The position numbers were made by a program, and so were the translations under genes. DNA of 64,000 bases, from positions 50,848 through 114,847 of the forward strand of contig JAVTVY010025325.1 of assembly GCA_036873755.1 (NCBI GenBank), given 5' to 3'. The stretch's first letter is position 1; every line of letters begins with the position of its first letter. Source of the stretch: Hanleya hanleyi (taxonomy: Eukaryota > Mollusca > Polyplacophora > Lepidopleurida > Hanleyidae). Below the pieces are notes generated by a model. That model saw only the letters and a program-made list of their open reading frames with translations. It was not told where the DNA came from and ran no database searches. This document shows, in pieces, positions 22,483 through 35,051 of this stretch.

Positions 22483-23428
22483 TACGGTGGCTTGTTAGGG
22501 CCATGCATTAATCTTTCGAATTTTCTGCCTTTCTCTAATTTTCAAGATTTCACTTTCGCATTTTCTCTCTTTTCTTGTCATCCTGTTAGATTCATTTTCG
22601 ATTTTTCAAAATTTATCCCTGATTTTTTTATTCATTCTCAAGAAACTGCAACCATTTTCATACGAAAACGCTGGAAATTCATTTTCAAGACACAAGAACA
22701 ATTCAAACCACCACATGAAAACACTGGAAATTAGCGAAAACCTCGAAAATTGCGTGAAACATCAGAAATAGCACCAAAAAAAACAGAAAATGCCGTGTAA
22801 TTTCCACCGCGGTTGAAATACTTTTCACCGCGGTTGAAATAGTTTCCACCGCGATTGAAATAGTTTCCACCGCGGTTGAAATACTTTTCACCGCGGTTGA
22901 AATAGTTTCCACCGCGGTTGAGATACTTTTCACCGCGGTTGAAATACTTTCCACCGCGGTTGAAATATTTTCAACCGCGGTTGAAATAGTTTCCACCGCG
23001 GTTGAAATACTTTCCACCGCGGTTGAAATACTTTCCACCGCGGTTGAAATACTTTCCACCGCGGTTGAAATACTTTCCACCGCGGTTGAAATAGTTTTCA
23101 CCGCGGTTGAAATACTTTTCACCGCGGCTGAAATACTTTCCACCGCGGTTGAAATAGTTTCAACCACGGTTGAAATACTTTCCACCGCGGTTGAAATACT
23201 TTTTCGATGTTTTTGCTAATTTTTAGTGTTTTCACATGGTTGTTCGATTTTTGCAGTGGCTTGAAAATGGATAGAAGAAATTGTTAAAACCAGAAAACAA
23301 CTTTATATCTCGGAAATGAATCGATGTCAATGGCAAGAAATTACAGAAAACGCGAAAGTGAAATCTTGAAAACTAGTAAAAGGCAGAAAATTGCAAAAAT
23401 CAATGCATGGCCCTAACAAGCCACCGTA
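22483..23428. mobile_element. 946-bp TIR element inserted in satellite array 1
   Basis: Perfect 27-bp inverted ends starting TACGGTGGCTTGTTAGGGCC (22483-22509 against 23402-23428), with weaker complementarity continuing inward for over 100 bp. It is flanked by GGTTCT at 22477-22482 and 23429-23434. The satellite unit resumes where it was cut. The centre is a 21-bp tandem repeat. There is no transposase ORF, so it is a non-autonomous element; the superfamily is not recognised. Confidence 0.82.
22795..23200. repeat. 21-bp tandem repeat with CCGCGG in each unit
   Basis: About 19 units of TTGAAATACTTTCCACCGCGG and close variants form the centre of the 946-bp element. Each unit carries a palindromic CCGCGG with two CpGs. 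An open frame on the minus strand arises only because the unit length is a multiple of three. Confidence 0.92.
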
Positions 23429-23434
23429 GGTTCT

Positions 23435-23645
23435 CCTTGTCGTCTAGTTGTGCAAGATACCTTTTTCGGTCCAAATCGAAAATCCAATATGGCCACAAGG
23501 CGGCCATCTTGAATTTCCCTTGAAACATTGTTATCGTGAATTCTCAGGAAACATTTCATGGATCTTTCTGAAATTTGGTACACAGGTCCCACATGGAGTC
23601 TAGTAATGCAAGATACATGTACCTTTTTTGGTCCGATTTGAAAAT
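23435..23645 (+). repeat. Remainder of satellite array 1
   Basis: About 1.3 diverged units of the ~157-bp satellite after the 946-bp insertion, ending CGATTTGAAAATCCAAGTTA. Confidence 0.85.
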
Positions 23646-24530
23646 CCAAGTTACGCTTCAAATTAATACGGTATTCTCGAGTTGTGACGTTGCATCACAA
23701 GAGTCGGCGGATCAAACGGTGGGACATATTCTATATATTGACTATAGAGAATATCCATACATTCACCTTGCATTTCAAGGAGTTCAGATAATCGGAATTA
23801 AAATGTATTTCTTCAAATTTTAAATCAGTTTTCTTTAGTGCATGCAGTAGCAAGTGAACTGCTCTACCCTTTCGTCTGCCGGCGGATCGGCTACATGAAG
23901 GGACGTCACAACTCAACAACTGTAGACACGGCATGTTTCGATCCAAGGGAGATAATCAGGATTCAGGCACTTTCGAAGTTTCAACATTACTGCGCGGACC
24001 GGATCCCTTCAGTATTAAGTATTGTACCATCTTACTAGTTTCGAGCATGGTATCTTAAAAGAGATATCTCAAACTAGCCCAGTAAACAGAACAGAATTAG
24101 CATTCGTTCCTAATTATAAAATCTTAAGTATGTTTCATAGCTCATGCCAAAGTGTCAACGAGATTGTTCCTCACTTCCAGTACCCAATGATGACACGTGC
24201 AAAAAATAAATAAAACAAAATACTACAAAACAAAGGCGAAAGATCCTCCGTACATGTACATTCACTTTCAGACTAACTTTGCTCATTTCTCTTGTATTAT
24301 AACAACCGACATAAGTACAGTTTCTAGAAATCTTGAAACTCCTGAAACTTAGATTATATCTTGGTGTTTTTCAGTGTCCCTTTTCCGGTCTTTTTCGCTG
24401 AGATTCAAAATTCTGTAAACAAAATTACAAATCAATCGTTCTTAGTTACAATGGACAAAAAGATCCTCTAGTCATTAGCTTACAATTATCGGACAATGGT
24501 GGGCGCCAAGATCCTTCAGGATCTCTCGTT
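23640..24530 (+). repeat. Segmental duplication, copy 1
   Basis: Shares long stretches with 26840-28315: the block around GAGTCGGCGGATCAAACGGT, the block GAAGGGACGTCAC, and the run from CAGTACCCAATGATGACACG to CCAAGATCCTTCAGGATCTC. It lacks the 578-bp TTAA MITE present in copy 2. It has no convincing ORF. Confidence 0.88.
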
Positions 24531-24911
24531 TTTTCTGTTTTTTTTTCTCATATTACACAATTATGAATGCAATAACACACATTATTCAAAAAGTTAATTA
24601 TTTTGATTTATCACCAGCGGATATCCTTAATAGCATTTTAGGGTGAAAGTAAATTTCACCATATTGTCTCAGTGTGCCCCGGCAAAAGTGTTCCAGTCAA
24701 CCCCGGAGGCATGATATTTTCGTTTTATGAAAAAAACTAATATATACATCTGAGATAATAAATCCATATAATTAATTTGTACTCTTGTCCATCCTCTCTC
24801 ATGAGTAACAAAACAGCAATGGAGTAGGCCTACCGCTGACAATTTTGTATAACAAAATATCATCCTCAGTCAAAAAAAATAAATACTTGGACTGTTCAGA
24901 AACAGTTTTTT

Positions 24912-25020
24912 AGCCCACCATCACCAGATGGTGGGCTGTTCAAATCACTTTTCGTCCGTGGTCCGTCGTCCGTCCGTCAGTCCGGTAGCGTCCGTCAGTC
25001 CGTCGTCCGTCCGTAAACAA
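24912..25020. repeat. Hairpin and GTCCGTC-rich tract at the head of satellite array 2
   Basis: A 26-bp hairpin (11-bp arms AGCCCACCATC/GATGGTGGGCT) is followed by CGTCCGT-type short repeats and then directly by the first ~157-bp unit. A terminal hairpin next to a ~160-bp core array resembles the architecture of Helitron-related or pearl-type elements described in molluscs; assignment is inference. Confidence 0.6.
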
Positions 25021-26845
25021 TTCTTGTTATCGCGGTTTCTCAGGAACTACTGCATAGATCTTTCTCAAATTTGGTACACAGGTTTCCCTTGGGGTCTAGT
25101 TGTGCAAGATACCTTTTTCGGTCCGATTCGAAAATCCAATATGGCCACCAGGCAGCCATCATGGATCTCCCCATGAAACCTTGTTATCGCGATTTCTCAG
25201 GAACTACTGCATGGATCTTTCTCAAATTTGGTACACAGGTTCCCCTTGGGGTCTAGTTGTGCAAGATACCTTTTCTGGTCCGATTCGAAAATCCAATATG
25301 GGCACCAGGCAGCCATCTTGGATTTCCCCATGAAACTTTATCGTCATTTCTCAGGAAGTACAGCATGGATCTTTCTCAAATTTGGTACACAGGTTCACCT
25401 TAGGGTCTAGTTGTGCAAGATACCTTTTTCGGTCCGAATCGAAAATCCAATATGGCCACCAGGCGGCCATCTTAGATTTCCCCATTAAACTTTGTTATCG
25501 TGATTTCTCAGGAAGTACTGCCTGGATCTTTGTCAAATTTGGTACACAGGTTCCCCTTGTGGTCCAGTTGTGCAAGATACCTTTTCTGATCCGATTCCAA
25601 AATGTCCATCAGGCGGCCATCTTGGTTTTTTCCCATGAAACTGTTAATTGCGATTTCTCAGGAACTACTGCATGGATCTTTCTCAAATTTGGTACACAGG
25701 TTCCCTTGTCGCCTAGTTGTGCAAGATACCTTTTCTGGTCCGATTCGAAAATCCAGTATGGCCATCAGCCGGCCATATTGGATTTTTCCATGCAACTTTG
25801 TTATCGTGATTTCTCAGGAAGTACTGCAGGGATCTCAAATTCGGTACATAGGTTCCCCTTGGGGTCTAGTTGTGCATTGTGCAAGATACCTTTTCTGGTC
25901 CGACTAGAAAATCTAATATGGCCACCAGGCAGCCATCTTGGATTTACCCATGAAACTTTATCGTCATTTCTCAGTAAGTACTGCATGGATCTTTCTCAAA
26001 TTTGGTACACAGGTTCTCCTTCGGGTCTAGTTGTGCAAGATACCTTTTCTAGTCCGATTCGAAAATCCAATATGGCCACAAGGCAGCCATCTTGGATTTC
26101 CCCATGAAACCTTGTTATCGTCATTTCTCAGGAAGTACTGCATGGATCTTCCTCAAATTTGGTACACAGGTTCACCTTGTCTAGTTGTGCAAGATACCTT
26201 TTTCGGTCCGAATCGAAAATCCAATATGGCCACCAGGCAGCCATCTTAGATTTTCCCATTAAACTTTGTTATCGTGATTTCTCACGAAGTACTGCCTGGA
26301 TCTTTCTCAAATTTGGAACACAGGTTCTCTTTATGGTCCAGTTGTGCAAGATACCTTTTCTGATCCGATTCCAAAATGTCCATCAGGCGACCATCTTGGT
26401 TTTTCCTCATGAAACTGTTAATTGCGATTTCTCAGGAACTACTGCATGGATCTTTCTCAAATTTGGTACACAGGTTCCCTTGTCGCCTAGTTGTGCAAGA
26501 TACCTTTTCTGGTCCGATTCGAAAATCCAGTATGGCCACCAGGCGGCCATATTGGATTTTCCCATGCAACTTTGTTATCGTGATTTCTCGGGAAGTACTG
26601 CAGGGATCTTTCTCAAATTTGGTACATAGGTTCCCTTTGGGGTCTAGTTGTGCAAAATACCCTTTTCGGTCCGATTCGAAAGTCCAATATGGCCACCAGG
26701 CGTCCATCTTGGATTTCCCCTTGAAACATTGTTATCATGAATTCTCAGCAAATATTTCATGGATCTTTCTGAAATTTCATACACGGGTCCCACATGGGGC
26801 CTGGTTGTGCAAGATATCTTTTTTGGTCCGATTCGAAAATCCAAG
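25020..26845 (+). repeat. Satellite array 2, ~157-bp unit
   Basis: About twelve units of the same family as array 1, with more length variation (for example a shortened unit near 25590-25640). It ends at the same point as array 1 and is followed by the second copy of the duplicated segment. Confidence 0.92.
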
Positions 26846-28315
26846 TTACTCTTCAAATTAATACGGTATTCCCGAGTTGTGACATTGCATCACAAGAGTC
26901 GGCGGATCAAACGGTGGGGCATATTCTATATATTGACTATAGAGAATATCCATATCTTCACCTTCCATATCAAGGAGTTCAAATAATTTGGAATTAAAAT
27001 GTATTTCTTCAAATTTTAAATCAGTTTTCTTTAGTCCATGCAGTTGCAAGTGAACTGCCCCACCCTTTCGTCTGCCGGCGGGTCAGCTGCATGAAGGGAC
27101 GTCACTCTTGTGACACAATGTCACAACTCAACAACTGTAGCCTACTGCATGTTGCGATCCAAGGGAGATAATCAGGATTCAGACACTTTCGATGTTTCAA
27201 CATTACTGCGCGGACCGGATCCCTTCAGTATTATTGTACCATCTTACTATTTTCGAGCATGGTATCTTAAAAGAGATATCTCAAACTAGCCCAGTAAACA
27301 GAACAGAATTAGCATTCGTTCTTAATTATAAAATCTTAAAGATGTAATCAGCCTTAAAATGGATGGATTTTGTAACCTCTGCCCTGTGCGGTTTTTCAGC
27401 AGGGAAGATTATCAAAGCATCATATGTATTATATTTGACGATAGTGGGATCATCATATACAACGAATGCAAGAATATCTTGTCAGAGAAATTTGTAACTC
27501 TGTCCGCTTCGACGGCTTTTCTGTCTCGCCATTGAGTGTGTTGTACGCGGAGAGGAAAATGACGTCACTGCATGACGTATTAGTGACGTAGCGACGCTCA
27601 CGAATTTGAATGCTGCACAGCTGCAGCCATGGGATAACGTCATGGCTCGTGCCCACGGTTCGGTGATGTCGCATAGCGTACGTTGGTAGAATGCACCATA
27701 CGTGTATTCGCTTGTTGACACGGCCGTGGAAAAATAAACGGCATGCCATGCTGTTTATTTTTACAGATCAACTCCTTCTATTTTCTCGTTAATGGTGGAA
27801 ACAAGTTTGGTTTTTTGTGGTCAAATGTGTTTCATTTTGTACCTGTTGTAACATATGTCACTTTCGCCGAGTTTGAGAGACATCGATTTCAGCCCAGATT
27901 TGAGGCTGATTACATCTTTAAGTATGCCAAAGTGTCAAAGAGGTTTGTCTTCGCTTCCAGTACCCAATGATGACACGTGCAAACAAAACAAAAATAAAAT
28001 AAAAATACTACAAAACGAAGACGAAGGATCCTCCGTACATGTACATTGACTTTCAGACTAACTTTGCTCATTTCTCTTGTACTATAACAACCGACATAAG
28101 TACAGTTTCTAGAAATCTTGAAACTTAGAAATATTATATCTTGGTGTTTTCCAGTGTCCCTTTTTCGATCTTGTTTGCGCAGATTCGAAATTCTGTAAAC
28201 AAAGTTACAAATCAATCGTTTGTTCTAGTAACAATGGACAAAAAGATCCTCTTGTCATTAGCTTACAATTATCGGACAATGGTGGGCGCCAAGATCCTTC
28301 AGGATCTCTCGTTTG
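26840..28315 (+). repeat. Segmental duplication, copy 2 (contains a MITE)
   Basis: Second copy of 23640-24530, colinear apart from the TTAA MITE at 27340-27917 and small indels. The two copies start to differ again after GGATCTCTCGTTT. Confidence 0.88.
27340..27917. mobile_element. piggyBac-type MITE with TTAA target duplication
   Basis: 578 bp with perfect 15-bp inverted ends (AGATGTAATCAGCCT ... AGGCTGATTACATCT), flanked by TTAA at 27336-27339 and 27918-27921. Copy 1 of the segmental duplication has the empty site (ATCTTAAGTATG near 24121), which confirms precise insertion into TTAA. It encodes no transposase. Confidence 0.88.
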
Positions 28316-28493
28316 CGCCTAATTTTTCTCCACTGATAGTTTTTTGTAATCAATCAGGTGGTGCATGGGGATGGTAGCTTTCTGCTCATTAGCCTATATT
28401 GTAATGTGCTTCCTGTACTTAACAGAGGACCTACAGACGGCTTGTCCCACTGTACCCCATGTCCCCAATCTCCCCTACAGTCAAATAGACCAG

Positions 28494-28916
28494 TCTATGA
28501 ACGTGAAGCCGCTTTTCCTAATCGGCATAGCAATCCTGTGAAATAACAAAAAGATATCAAGCTTTAACTTGCACATGCTATAAATCTAAATACTCTTACG
28601 GATATGCTGAGCTATGGGTTTTAGAGACCTTTGCCTTCGTCGGGTATGCTACTCTCAAACGTCTAACAATTTATCACTCCACGAACCTGTAGAGATCGTT
28701 TGAACTGGTAGAGATCTCTTTGGATAAAGACCGTGAGTGTTATAGAATTGTCAACAAACAATTGTGTTCTCTTTTAACTCAATTGACAAGAATCTTCCCC
28801 AAATTACTCCAATGTTGATAGTTTATAGTCTAAGTTGATATTGTACATTTGATGGTGTTTTCTCAGTGATAATACATGTCCGTGGTAGTACATGTATCTC
28901 CTGCAAACAGAAATTA

Positions 28917-28920
<4 letters not shown>
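28494..28920 (+). repeat. Dispersed duplication A, copy 1
   Basis: Matches about 35052-35483, sharing CCTAATCGGCATAGCAATCC and CTCTTACGGATATGCTGAGC. It breaks off at AAATTAGGAC, where a poly(T) tract starts. Confidence 0.82.

Positions 28921-28971
<51 letters not shown>
28921..28971. repeat. Poly(T) tract, probable poly(A) tail of a minus-strand retrocopy
   Basis: About 50 consecutive T. On the minus strand an AATAAA lies about 25 bases before this tract, the normal spacing of a poly(A) signal and tail. The paralogous site near 35483 has no such tract. The retroposed sequence would extend rightward, perhaps to about 30385; no ORF in it is recognised. Confidence 0.6.
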
Positions 28972-28973
<2 letters not shown>

Positions 28974-30389
28974 AGTTAAGCCCTGGACAAACCACTGGGC
29001 ATTTATTACCGGATGGTATAGCCACGGTTTTACAAACAACCCCTACAGTTCCACGTGGCCATGGAATATGGGGCGAAGATATTATAGTGTTGATACTGTA
29101 ATAAAACACTGCATATGATATAGCCAGAACGTAATAATTTTACTAACAATCGTTCCGTACGTTATTCCAATACAAATTGCCAGGTTAAAGTTGCTGCATT
29201 CTGATTGATTTAAAAATAAATTTGTGACCGATTCTGACACGTTCCAGCAAGGACCAATATCAATATGAACAATGGGGCGTGGTTAAAAGAATGACATTTG
29301 TCAGTACATTCCTAATCAGTTTGAATAACTTGTACCAGATTAACATTCTGGCGTGAAAAATATAAAAGAACAATGTTACCATATTATGCTGATAAATTGA
29401 CCCATCGAGCGCCGATTATTGACACGTGCCAACAATGAATATTAATATGGAATTTGAAGCGTGGCTAAGGCAGAAAGGCATTTGACAGTAGCCTCGGATA
29501 CACAGATAATGCAGCAATATATCACATAAAAGATAATTCTCCAAGCCGTCCATGGCCGAGTGAAAACCCTATATACCATCTATATAAATTTAGTATATTT
29601 TTGACACGATTGACAAAGACATGACATGGACAGTAATCATTGTAATAAAAAGGGAAATGAGGATTAGATACTGCATGACAAGGACAGATAAGGAAAAATT
29701 ATAAAAAACAAAATATACTAAGAAAGATGACCGTTAGACGTTAAAAAGAACATCTTTAGATATACATCTTTAAAATATCAGGGACAAATGTATCGGATGC
29801 ATACCGACGTAATTTCACAAAAGCCGCGTCAGAACATTGCGTCTGGAGAAAGGTTACATTTGTACTCAATTGTATTAACAAAGTAACTAAGATGCACGGG
29901 GTGAACCACAAAAGGCTCCAAATATCCTAAACTGACATTGTTTAAAGCACCAATAGACACAGTTTACTCTGTTTAATGAATATTAATGAGACATATCGTA
30001 AACAGTGAACACGTGTAGACACCACGTGGAAGTGAAGATATGTAAACATTCCTCTGGTTTTTAATATAACTGGTTTTCTAATACATGTAATGATAAATTA
30101 TTTTCTCGTCTGTGAATTATTATACTATGATAGTTCGACAAGATCAAGTACCATACAAGACTATGTATATTCCGTTGATTATGGCGGACAATATAATAGT
30201 TACGAATATGTACAAAATGGGTTCGCTAACAAATTATAGCTCATCAAGGAACTTATGGTTCAATAGTCTACTTTTTCTAAAAATTAAAATAGTGGGTTGT
30301 AAGAAGGAGAGAAAATTTATGAAATATACCGGTGATCTGTTAACATGACAGGAGTACAAATAATACTTAGCATACAACTGAGGGCCAGT

Positions 30390-31270
30390 ATGGTATGATA
30401 TACAGAGTTATGTCCCTTCTACCAGGAAAACTTGCGAAGAACTAATTACAAAGAATAAACCGGTTAAAAACAATAACATTGAATCACAATTTAAATTTTA
30501 TAAGAACCAACCAATACAATTTAACATATACCTCCAAATTTTATCTGTAGGATCAGCCTATTTTATTTCAAGAAGTTAATAATGTACCCACAATAAAGTT
30601 ATATGAAAAACAAAAACCTTTGGTATGGTTGTAATGAAACAACTTTAATATGAATGCATTGAACGAAATATTTCACTCACTCACTCTAAAATATTGTTGA
30701 AAGCGACGTGGCACTGTCCCTTGCGGCAGTGCTTCGTAATTTTTGACTTCCTGTGTCGGTATGGCCTGGGAAGAAAGATAAACGATATAATGTTAATGGA
30801 CTTCCATATTTCCGTACCCTAACACTACACGTTTGGCGGAACATATTGTATTTTTAGTATGTGAACTATCTCACAAGCTGGGGCATCTGTGCAGCGACGT
30901 CGGGCATCATATTTCACAACATCGTGGAGTATTCTATAATTATCTGACCAGAGAACGGGTCCGGGATGTCATAGCTCTAAAAATATTCCGTGGTCCATAT
31001 TAGAAGAAGTGCGATGTATCATGTATGATCTCTTTAAAATTCAAATTTGATAGGCTATTCGAAGGAAATTGACAAAAGTACAACCACCACTTGCCATATT
31101 TGGAAATCACACAGACATACAGACACCAAAGAAAATCCTCGCTGCACGGCCTTGTCGGCCAATGCCATCCTCGCGAGCCAGTGTATCAATCGATAGGTTA
31201 CGATCGATACACTGACTTGGGTAGTTTATATCGATAGCAGTTCTGGATATAAATAGCTCGAGGGGTTTCA
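30390..31270 (+). repeat. Dispersed duplication B, copy 1
   Basis: Matches about 35490-36260, sharing ACAGAGTTATGTCCCTTCTA, ATACCTCCRAATTTTATCTG-type sequence and CAGCTCGAGGGGTTTCAACT-type sequence. It includes a fragment GTTGAAAGCGACGTGGCACTG that resembles a SINE tail. Confidence 0.8.
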
Positions 31271-31383
31271 ACTAAACCAAACCATCAGTAAGCGCGCTGA
31301 AGCAGCTCATCGGGCCAATCAGCAGCGAGGTTTGAGTTTTGACTGGTTTGAATTTCAACGCCGGGCAACCCAATCTTTACAAA

Positions 31384-31506
31384 TTAAAATCCTATATGCT
31401 TCTCTATCGTATGGTCGCTAGCGACCATACGATAGAGAAGCATATGGGATTTGAATTTATTAAGGCGACCATACGATAGAGAAGCATATAGGATTTTAAT
31501 TTATTA
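31384..31506. repeat. Near-perfect palindrome plus a third copy of one arm
   Basis: ATATGCTTCTCTATCGTATGG is followed by GTCGCTAGCGAC and the exact complement, giving about 33-bp arms with almost no loop. A second copy of the right arm (GCGACCATACGATAGAGAAG) follows at about 31465. It could extrude as a cruciform. It may be a foldback element or an inverted-duplication scar. Confidence 0.85.
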
Positions 31507-31799
31507 AGATTGCGGGCAACCTTTGAAATCGACATCGGGTGTCAAAGCGAAAACCGAGGCATCAGACACCGACGCGCTAATTCAAAACAACCGCTGGGGA
31601 TGAAACGTACGAGATTGTGTAATAGACTAATCGAACTTATCCGAATCACGAAAAAGGTCGAGGTAAACCATCTGCGAAGATTTAGGGATTACCTGGACTT
31701 GTGCAGATGGGTGTTGGCAAGCCCCTATCTTGATTGGCTATATGACATCACGTGCGTTTCTCGGTTTCAACAGAAAAATCTATTCATTTGGTCAAGGTA

Positions 31800-33185
31800 A
31801 ATGACGGAACGTTAGTGTTGTATTTAACTTGAAGTGTGAAGATGGTGGATTTCTTGACAGATTTATTTGCATGGTATTGCTTTTGTCACCTTTGTCAAGG
31901 AAAATCATTCAGAAAATTAATATCATTAAGAAAAATCGTTTGGCTCTGGATTGTAAAAACGTTTTTGTTCTGCTGAATCAATCCCCAGGATTGCACAACT
32001 TTTGATGAAGTTTAAAAAATAGTTTTTGAGTTAATTGAAACATTTAATTGCAATTTCAATGAAACTTTACATAGTCAAAAGAAAAGCTTACAAATGTGTT
32101 CACCTACTTATTGCAAATTGAAAATTAAAATTTAGGATATAATATTACTATGATGATCTCTTTAATAATTATAAAGTCACGAGGTGATCAAATTTATTAC
32201 AACAGAAAGTTGACAAAATAGTTTGAAATCATGCAGATAATCCATTATTTCTTTGTTATTTTAATGATTTTAGAGGGGGGTTAAATTTATCGGAACATTC
32301 AAATTTTGATAGAGTGATTAAATTTTTGGAAGCATTATTGTGACATTTTAATTTAAATTAATTTGAGATCAGTCTTCTCCCTATTGCATGCAGTGCATGC
32401 CTCCCCTACCAATTTTTGAGAATTCACATTCAATACATGTTCCAGCCAAGTTGGGTTCTATTTCTGGATATAAGAGCAGATACTATGACATATTTCAACA
32501 AAAGCCCTTAACTTTTGCTACTGCCAAATTATTGTGAAACGATTAGCAAAGTGAAATATGAAAAAAAAAAAAAAAAACCTATGTCAATTACATTTTTAGT
32601 GTACTTATGTGTAGCATTAGGGATTTTACACACAAGCTTTTCTCAGATATATGAAATATAAGTACATTTTTGATATATATTTACCCGACCCAGTTATTAC
32701 AGTTATTGACTATGATCCTCACTCTGCTCAATGAATGCCTTATACAAAAGCGAGTTTGGATCAGATTGAAGAATATGGAAATAAAAAATTATAATTTAGG
32801 ATAATATTACTATGATGATCTCTTTAATAATTATAAAGTCACGAGGTGATCAAATTTATTACAACAGAAAGTTGTCAAAATAGTTTGAAATCATGCAGAT
32901 AATCCATTATTTCTTTGTTATTTCAATGATTTTAGAGGGGGGTCAAATTTCTTGGATCATCCAGTATATCATTATTCGGCAGTATATTGGTACGGATATA
33001 TATTAATATATTACAGCTTTACACAATGGTAATGGTATGCAGTATTCAATTATCTGTATTACTGAAGCAGTCCGTGAATACATTTAGGTACGGTACCCAA
33101 TCTATATTTCGGATCTATAATTAAGGATAGGTTGAACCATGGAGTCAAATAACTTACAGGACAGTTCTGCATGGTCTAATGCCAT
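31800..33185. other. Gene-free AT-rich stretch with two ~135-bp direct repeats
   Basis: 32148-32282 and 32808-32942 are near-identical direct repeats (CTCTTTAATAATTATAAAGT ... GATTTTAGAGGGGG). They belong to the family hosting the TA MITE near 11.67 kb. No coding signal is seen. Confidence 0.75.
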
Positions 33186-33190
33186 TGAAG

Positions 33191-34876
33191 TTACGTGCAT
33201 GCATGTCTAATTGCATACAATGCTTTGCTTGCTCTAAATGCCAAATTTGAAATGGTCATATTAAAATTGCCATTGCTATGAAGGACTAGCCCTAAGTATT
33301 TGTATGAGGTCACATTTTCCAATTTTTCACTTCCAGTTGTGAAACGTGGATTCTCCTTCTTGCTTTGGCCAAAGATCAATATTTTAGATTTAGATTTATT
33401 AACGGAGAGTCCCCATTTTTCAACGTAGCCATAGAGCTTGTCGAGCTTGGCCTGTATATCACATTTACTAAGTGACAATAACACAATATCATCAGCATAA
33501 GCTAGGCTATGTATGGGTGTATCCCATAAGACAGGAGAGTTATCAGTTTTCACATCACTTAATAAGTCATTTATAAAGATTTTAAATAACAATGGGCTTA
33601 GTACGCTACCTTGATGGATCCCTCTTGATATTGGAAAAGCCTTACTGATGCCATACTTTGTTTTGACACAAGACTGACTGATCTGATACATGTTTTTTAA
33701 TTATTTTGTACATGTTGCCTTTTATGCCAGCCTGAAAGAGTTTCAAGTATAGAGCATCATGCCAGACTGTATCAAAAGCTTTATGAAAGTCTATGCACAT
33801 AAGTATATTTTCTTCTTAGATTTTGTGTGCTTATGAATTTTAGTTTGCAGCAGAAAATTATGGTCTGAGGTCCGACTGTCTCTTTTAATCCCTATTTGAG
33901 ATTGGGAGAGTAACTCTTGCACTTCTACAAAATCGACCCGTCTGTAATTTAAAATTTCGGTAAACAATCTCCCAATACAGCTGGTTAGGGTTACTCCCCT
34001 GTAATTATCTGCCTCTAAAGGACTTCACCCTTTGTGTACGGGGACAATTATACCAAAAAGCCCAAGTTTTGGGGGAGTTACCAGAAGTGGGTATTGTATT
34101 AAACAGTTCTATCACAATATCAATGATGTGCGGCAGAGAAGCACTGATCATCTCATTGGAGGTGCTGTCAATGCCACTAGATTTGCCGTTTTTCAGCTTT
34201 TTCGCAACTCGCAAGATTTCCTTGCTGCTAATAGCTGCATCAAAATTATAGCTACCTGATGCTGCTTGTTTTTCTAGGCAATGCAGATCGTGTGTTACCT
34301 CAGCATGACGGGTGTCTCTAACAAGACTGGAAAAGTGCTGATGCCAATCATCAATATTGATCCGTGTGCACTACAGTCGTTACTCTCACAGTTCAGTTTT
34401 TTGACTAGATCCCAAGCAACTGAGGCATCATTGTCACACATCACGTTTAGTTCATTGAGCAGATTATCTCTGAATTGCTTCCTCCCTTTCTTGACCGTGT
34501 TTCGGTATGCTCTATGTGTATTATACTACCTTGATTTGGCATGAGCATTACATTCGGTATTGGACCATGGCTTATCGATAACTTTGTTTGACCTCTTCAT
34601 GATGTTACTCATTTTATAAAAAGAGTCATCTGCAGCCAAGGTCACAGTAGTATTAAATAAAGCAATACTTTTTTCCACGTTTGGGTTGTTTGTTTTCATT
34701 TCATCCTTAACCATCGAGCTAATCATTGGAAGTGAAGTTCTTTTCCCGACGTAATATGATTTTTTGTCTTTATTGATTTCCCCTTGTAGACCCATTGATA
34801 TTAGCTTATAAATCTCCAAGAGATAAATATTATCGCTTATAGGGTCGGGGTCAAATTCAGTAAAGAAAACACTCAT
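33191..34876 (-). pseudogene. LINE reverse transcriptase relic
   Basis: Minus-strand fragments in several frames. An N-terminal part (34526-34876) ends in DKPWSNTECN. The RT finger region has KKLKNGKSSGIDS (about 34190). The palm follows with GIHQGSVLSPLLFKIFINDL, the catalytic box YADDIVLL at 33488-33499 and the downstream YKYLGLVLHSNG (33191-33691, 166 codons open). The order is that of a non-LTR retrotransposon RT. Frameshifts and missing pieces show it is dead; the clade is not resolved. Confidence 0.85.
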
Positions 34877-35051
34877 ATTGTGAACTCATGGTAGAGATGG
34901 TTGTAATGTGAATAGTGATACTGACCGAAATTCTTTCCCAATTCAAACAGGATTACGTTGGGGCTTAATTATTTTAGTTCCTTGGACAATAAGCCATAAT
35001 TAAAGCGACAATCACAACTGGTGTACAGTCAAATATGCCCGAAAAATGACC

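Noticed and set aside
22703..23185. 160-codon minus-strand ORF with VESISTA repeats
   Set aside because: It is a direct translation of the 21-bp repeat, whose length is a multiple of three.
20940..26860. Many 60-240-codon ORFs with repeated protein motifs
   Set aside because: They read through the ~157-bp satellite units in several frames equally well; no start, splice or domain evidence.
28804..29109. Poly-lysine protein (minus strand)
   Set aside because: The lysine run is the poly(T) tract read as AAA codons.
31510..31800. 96-codon ORF after the palindrome
   Set aside because: No recognisable motif, no promoter or homologue in the window, and ordinary length for chance.
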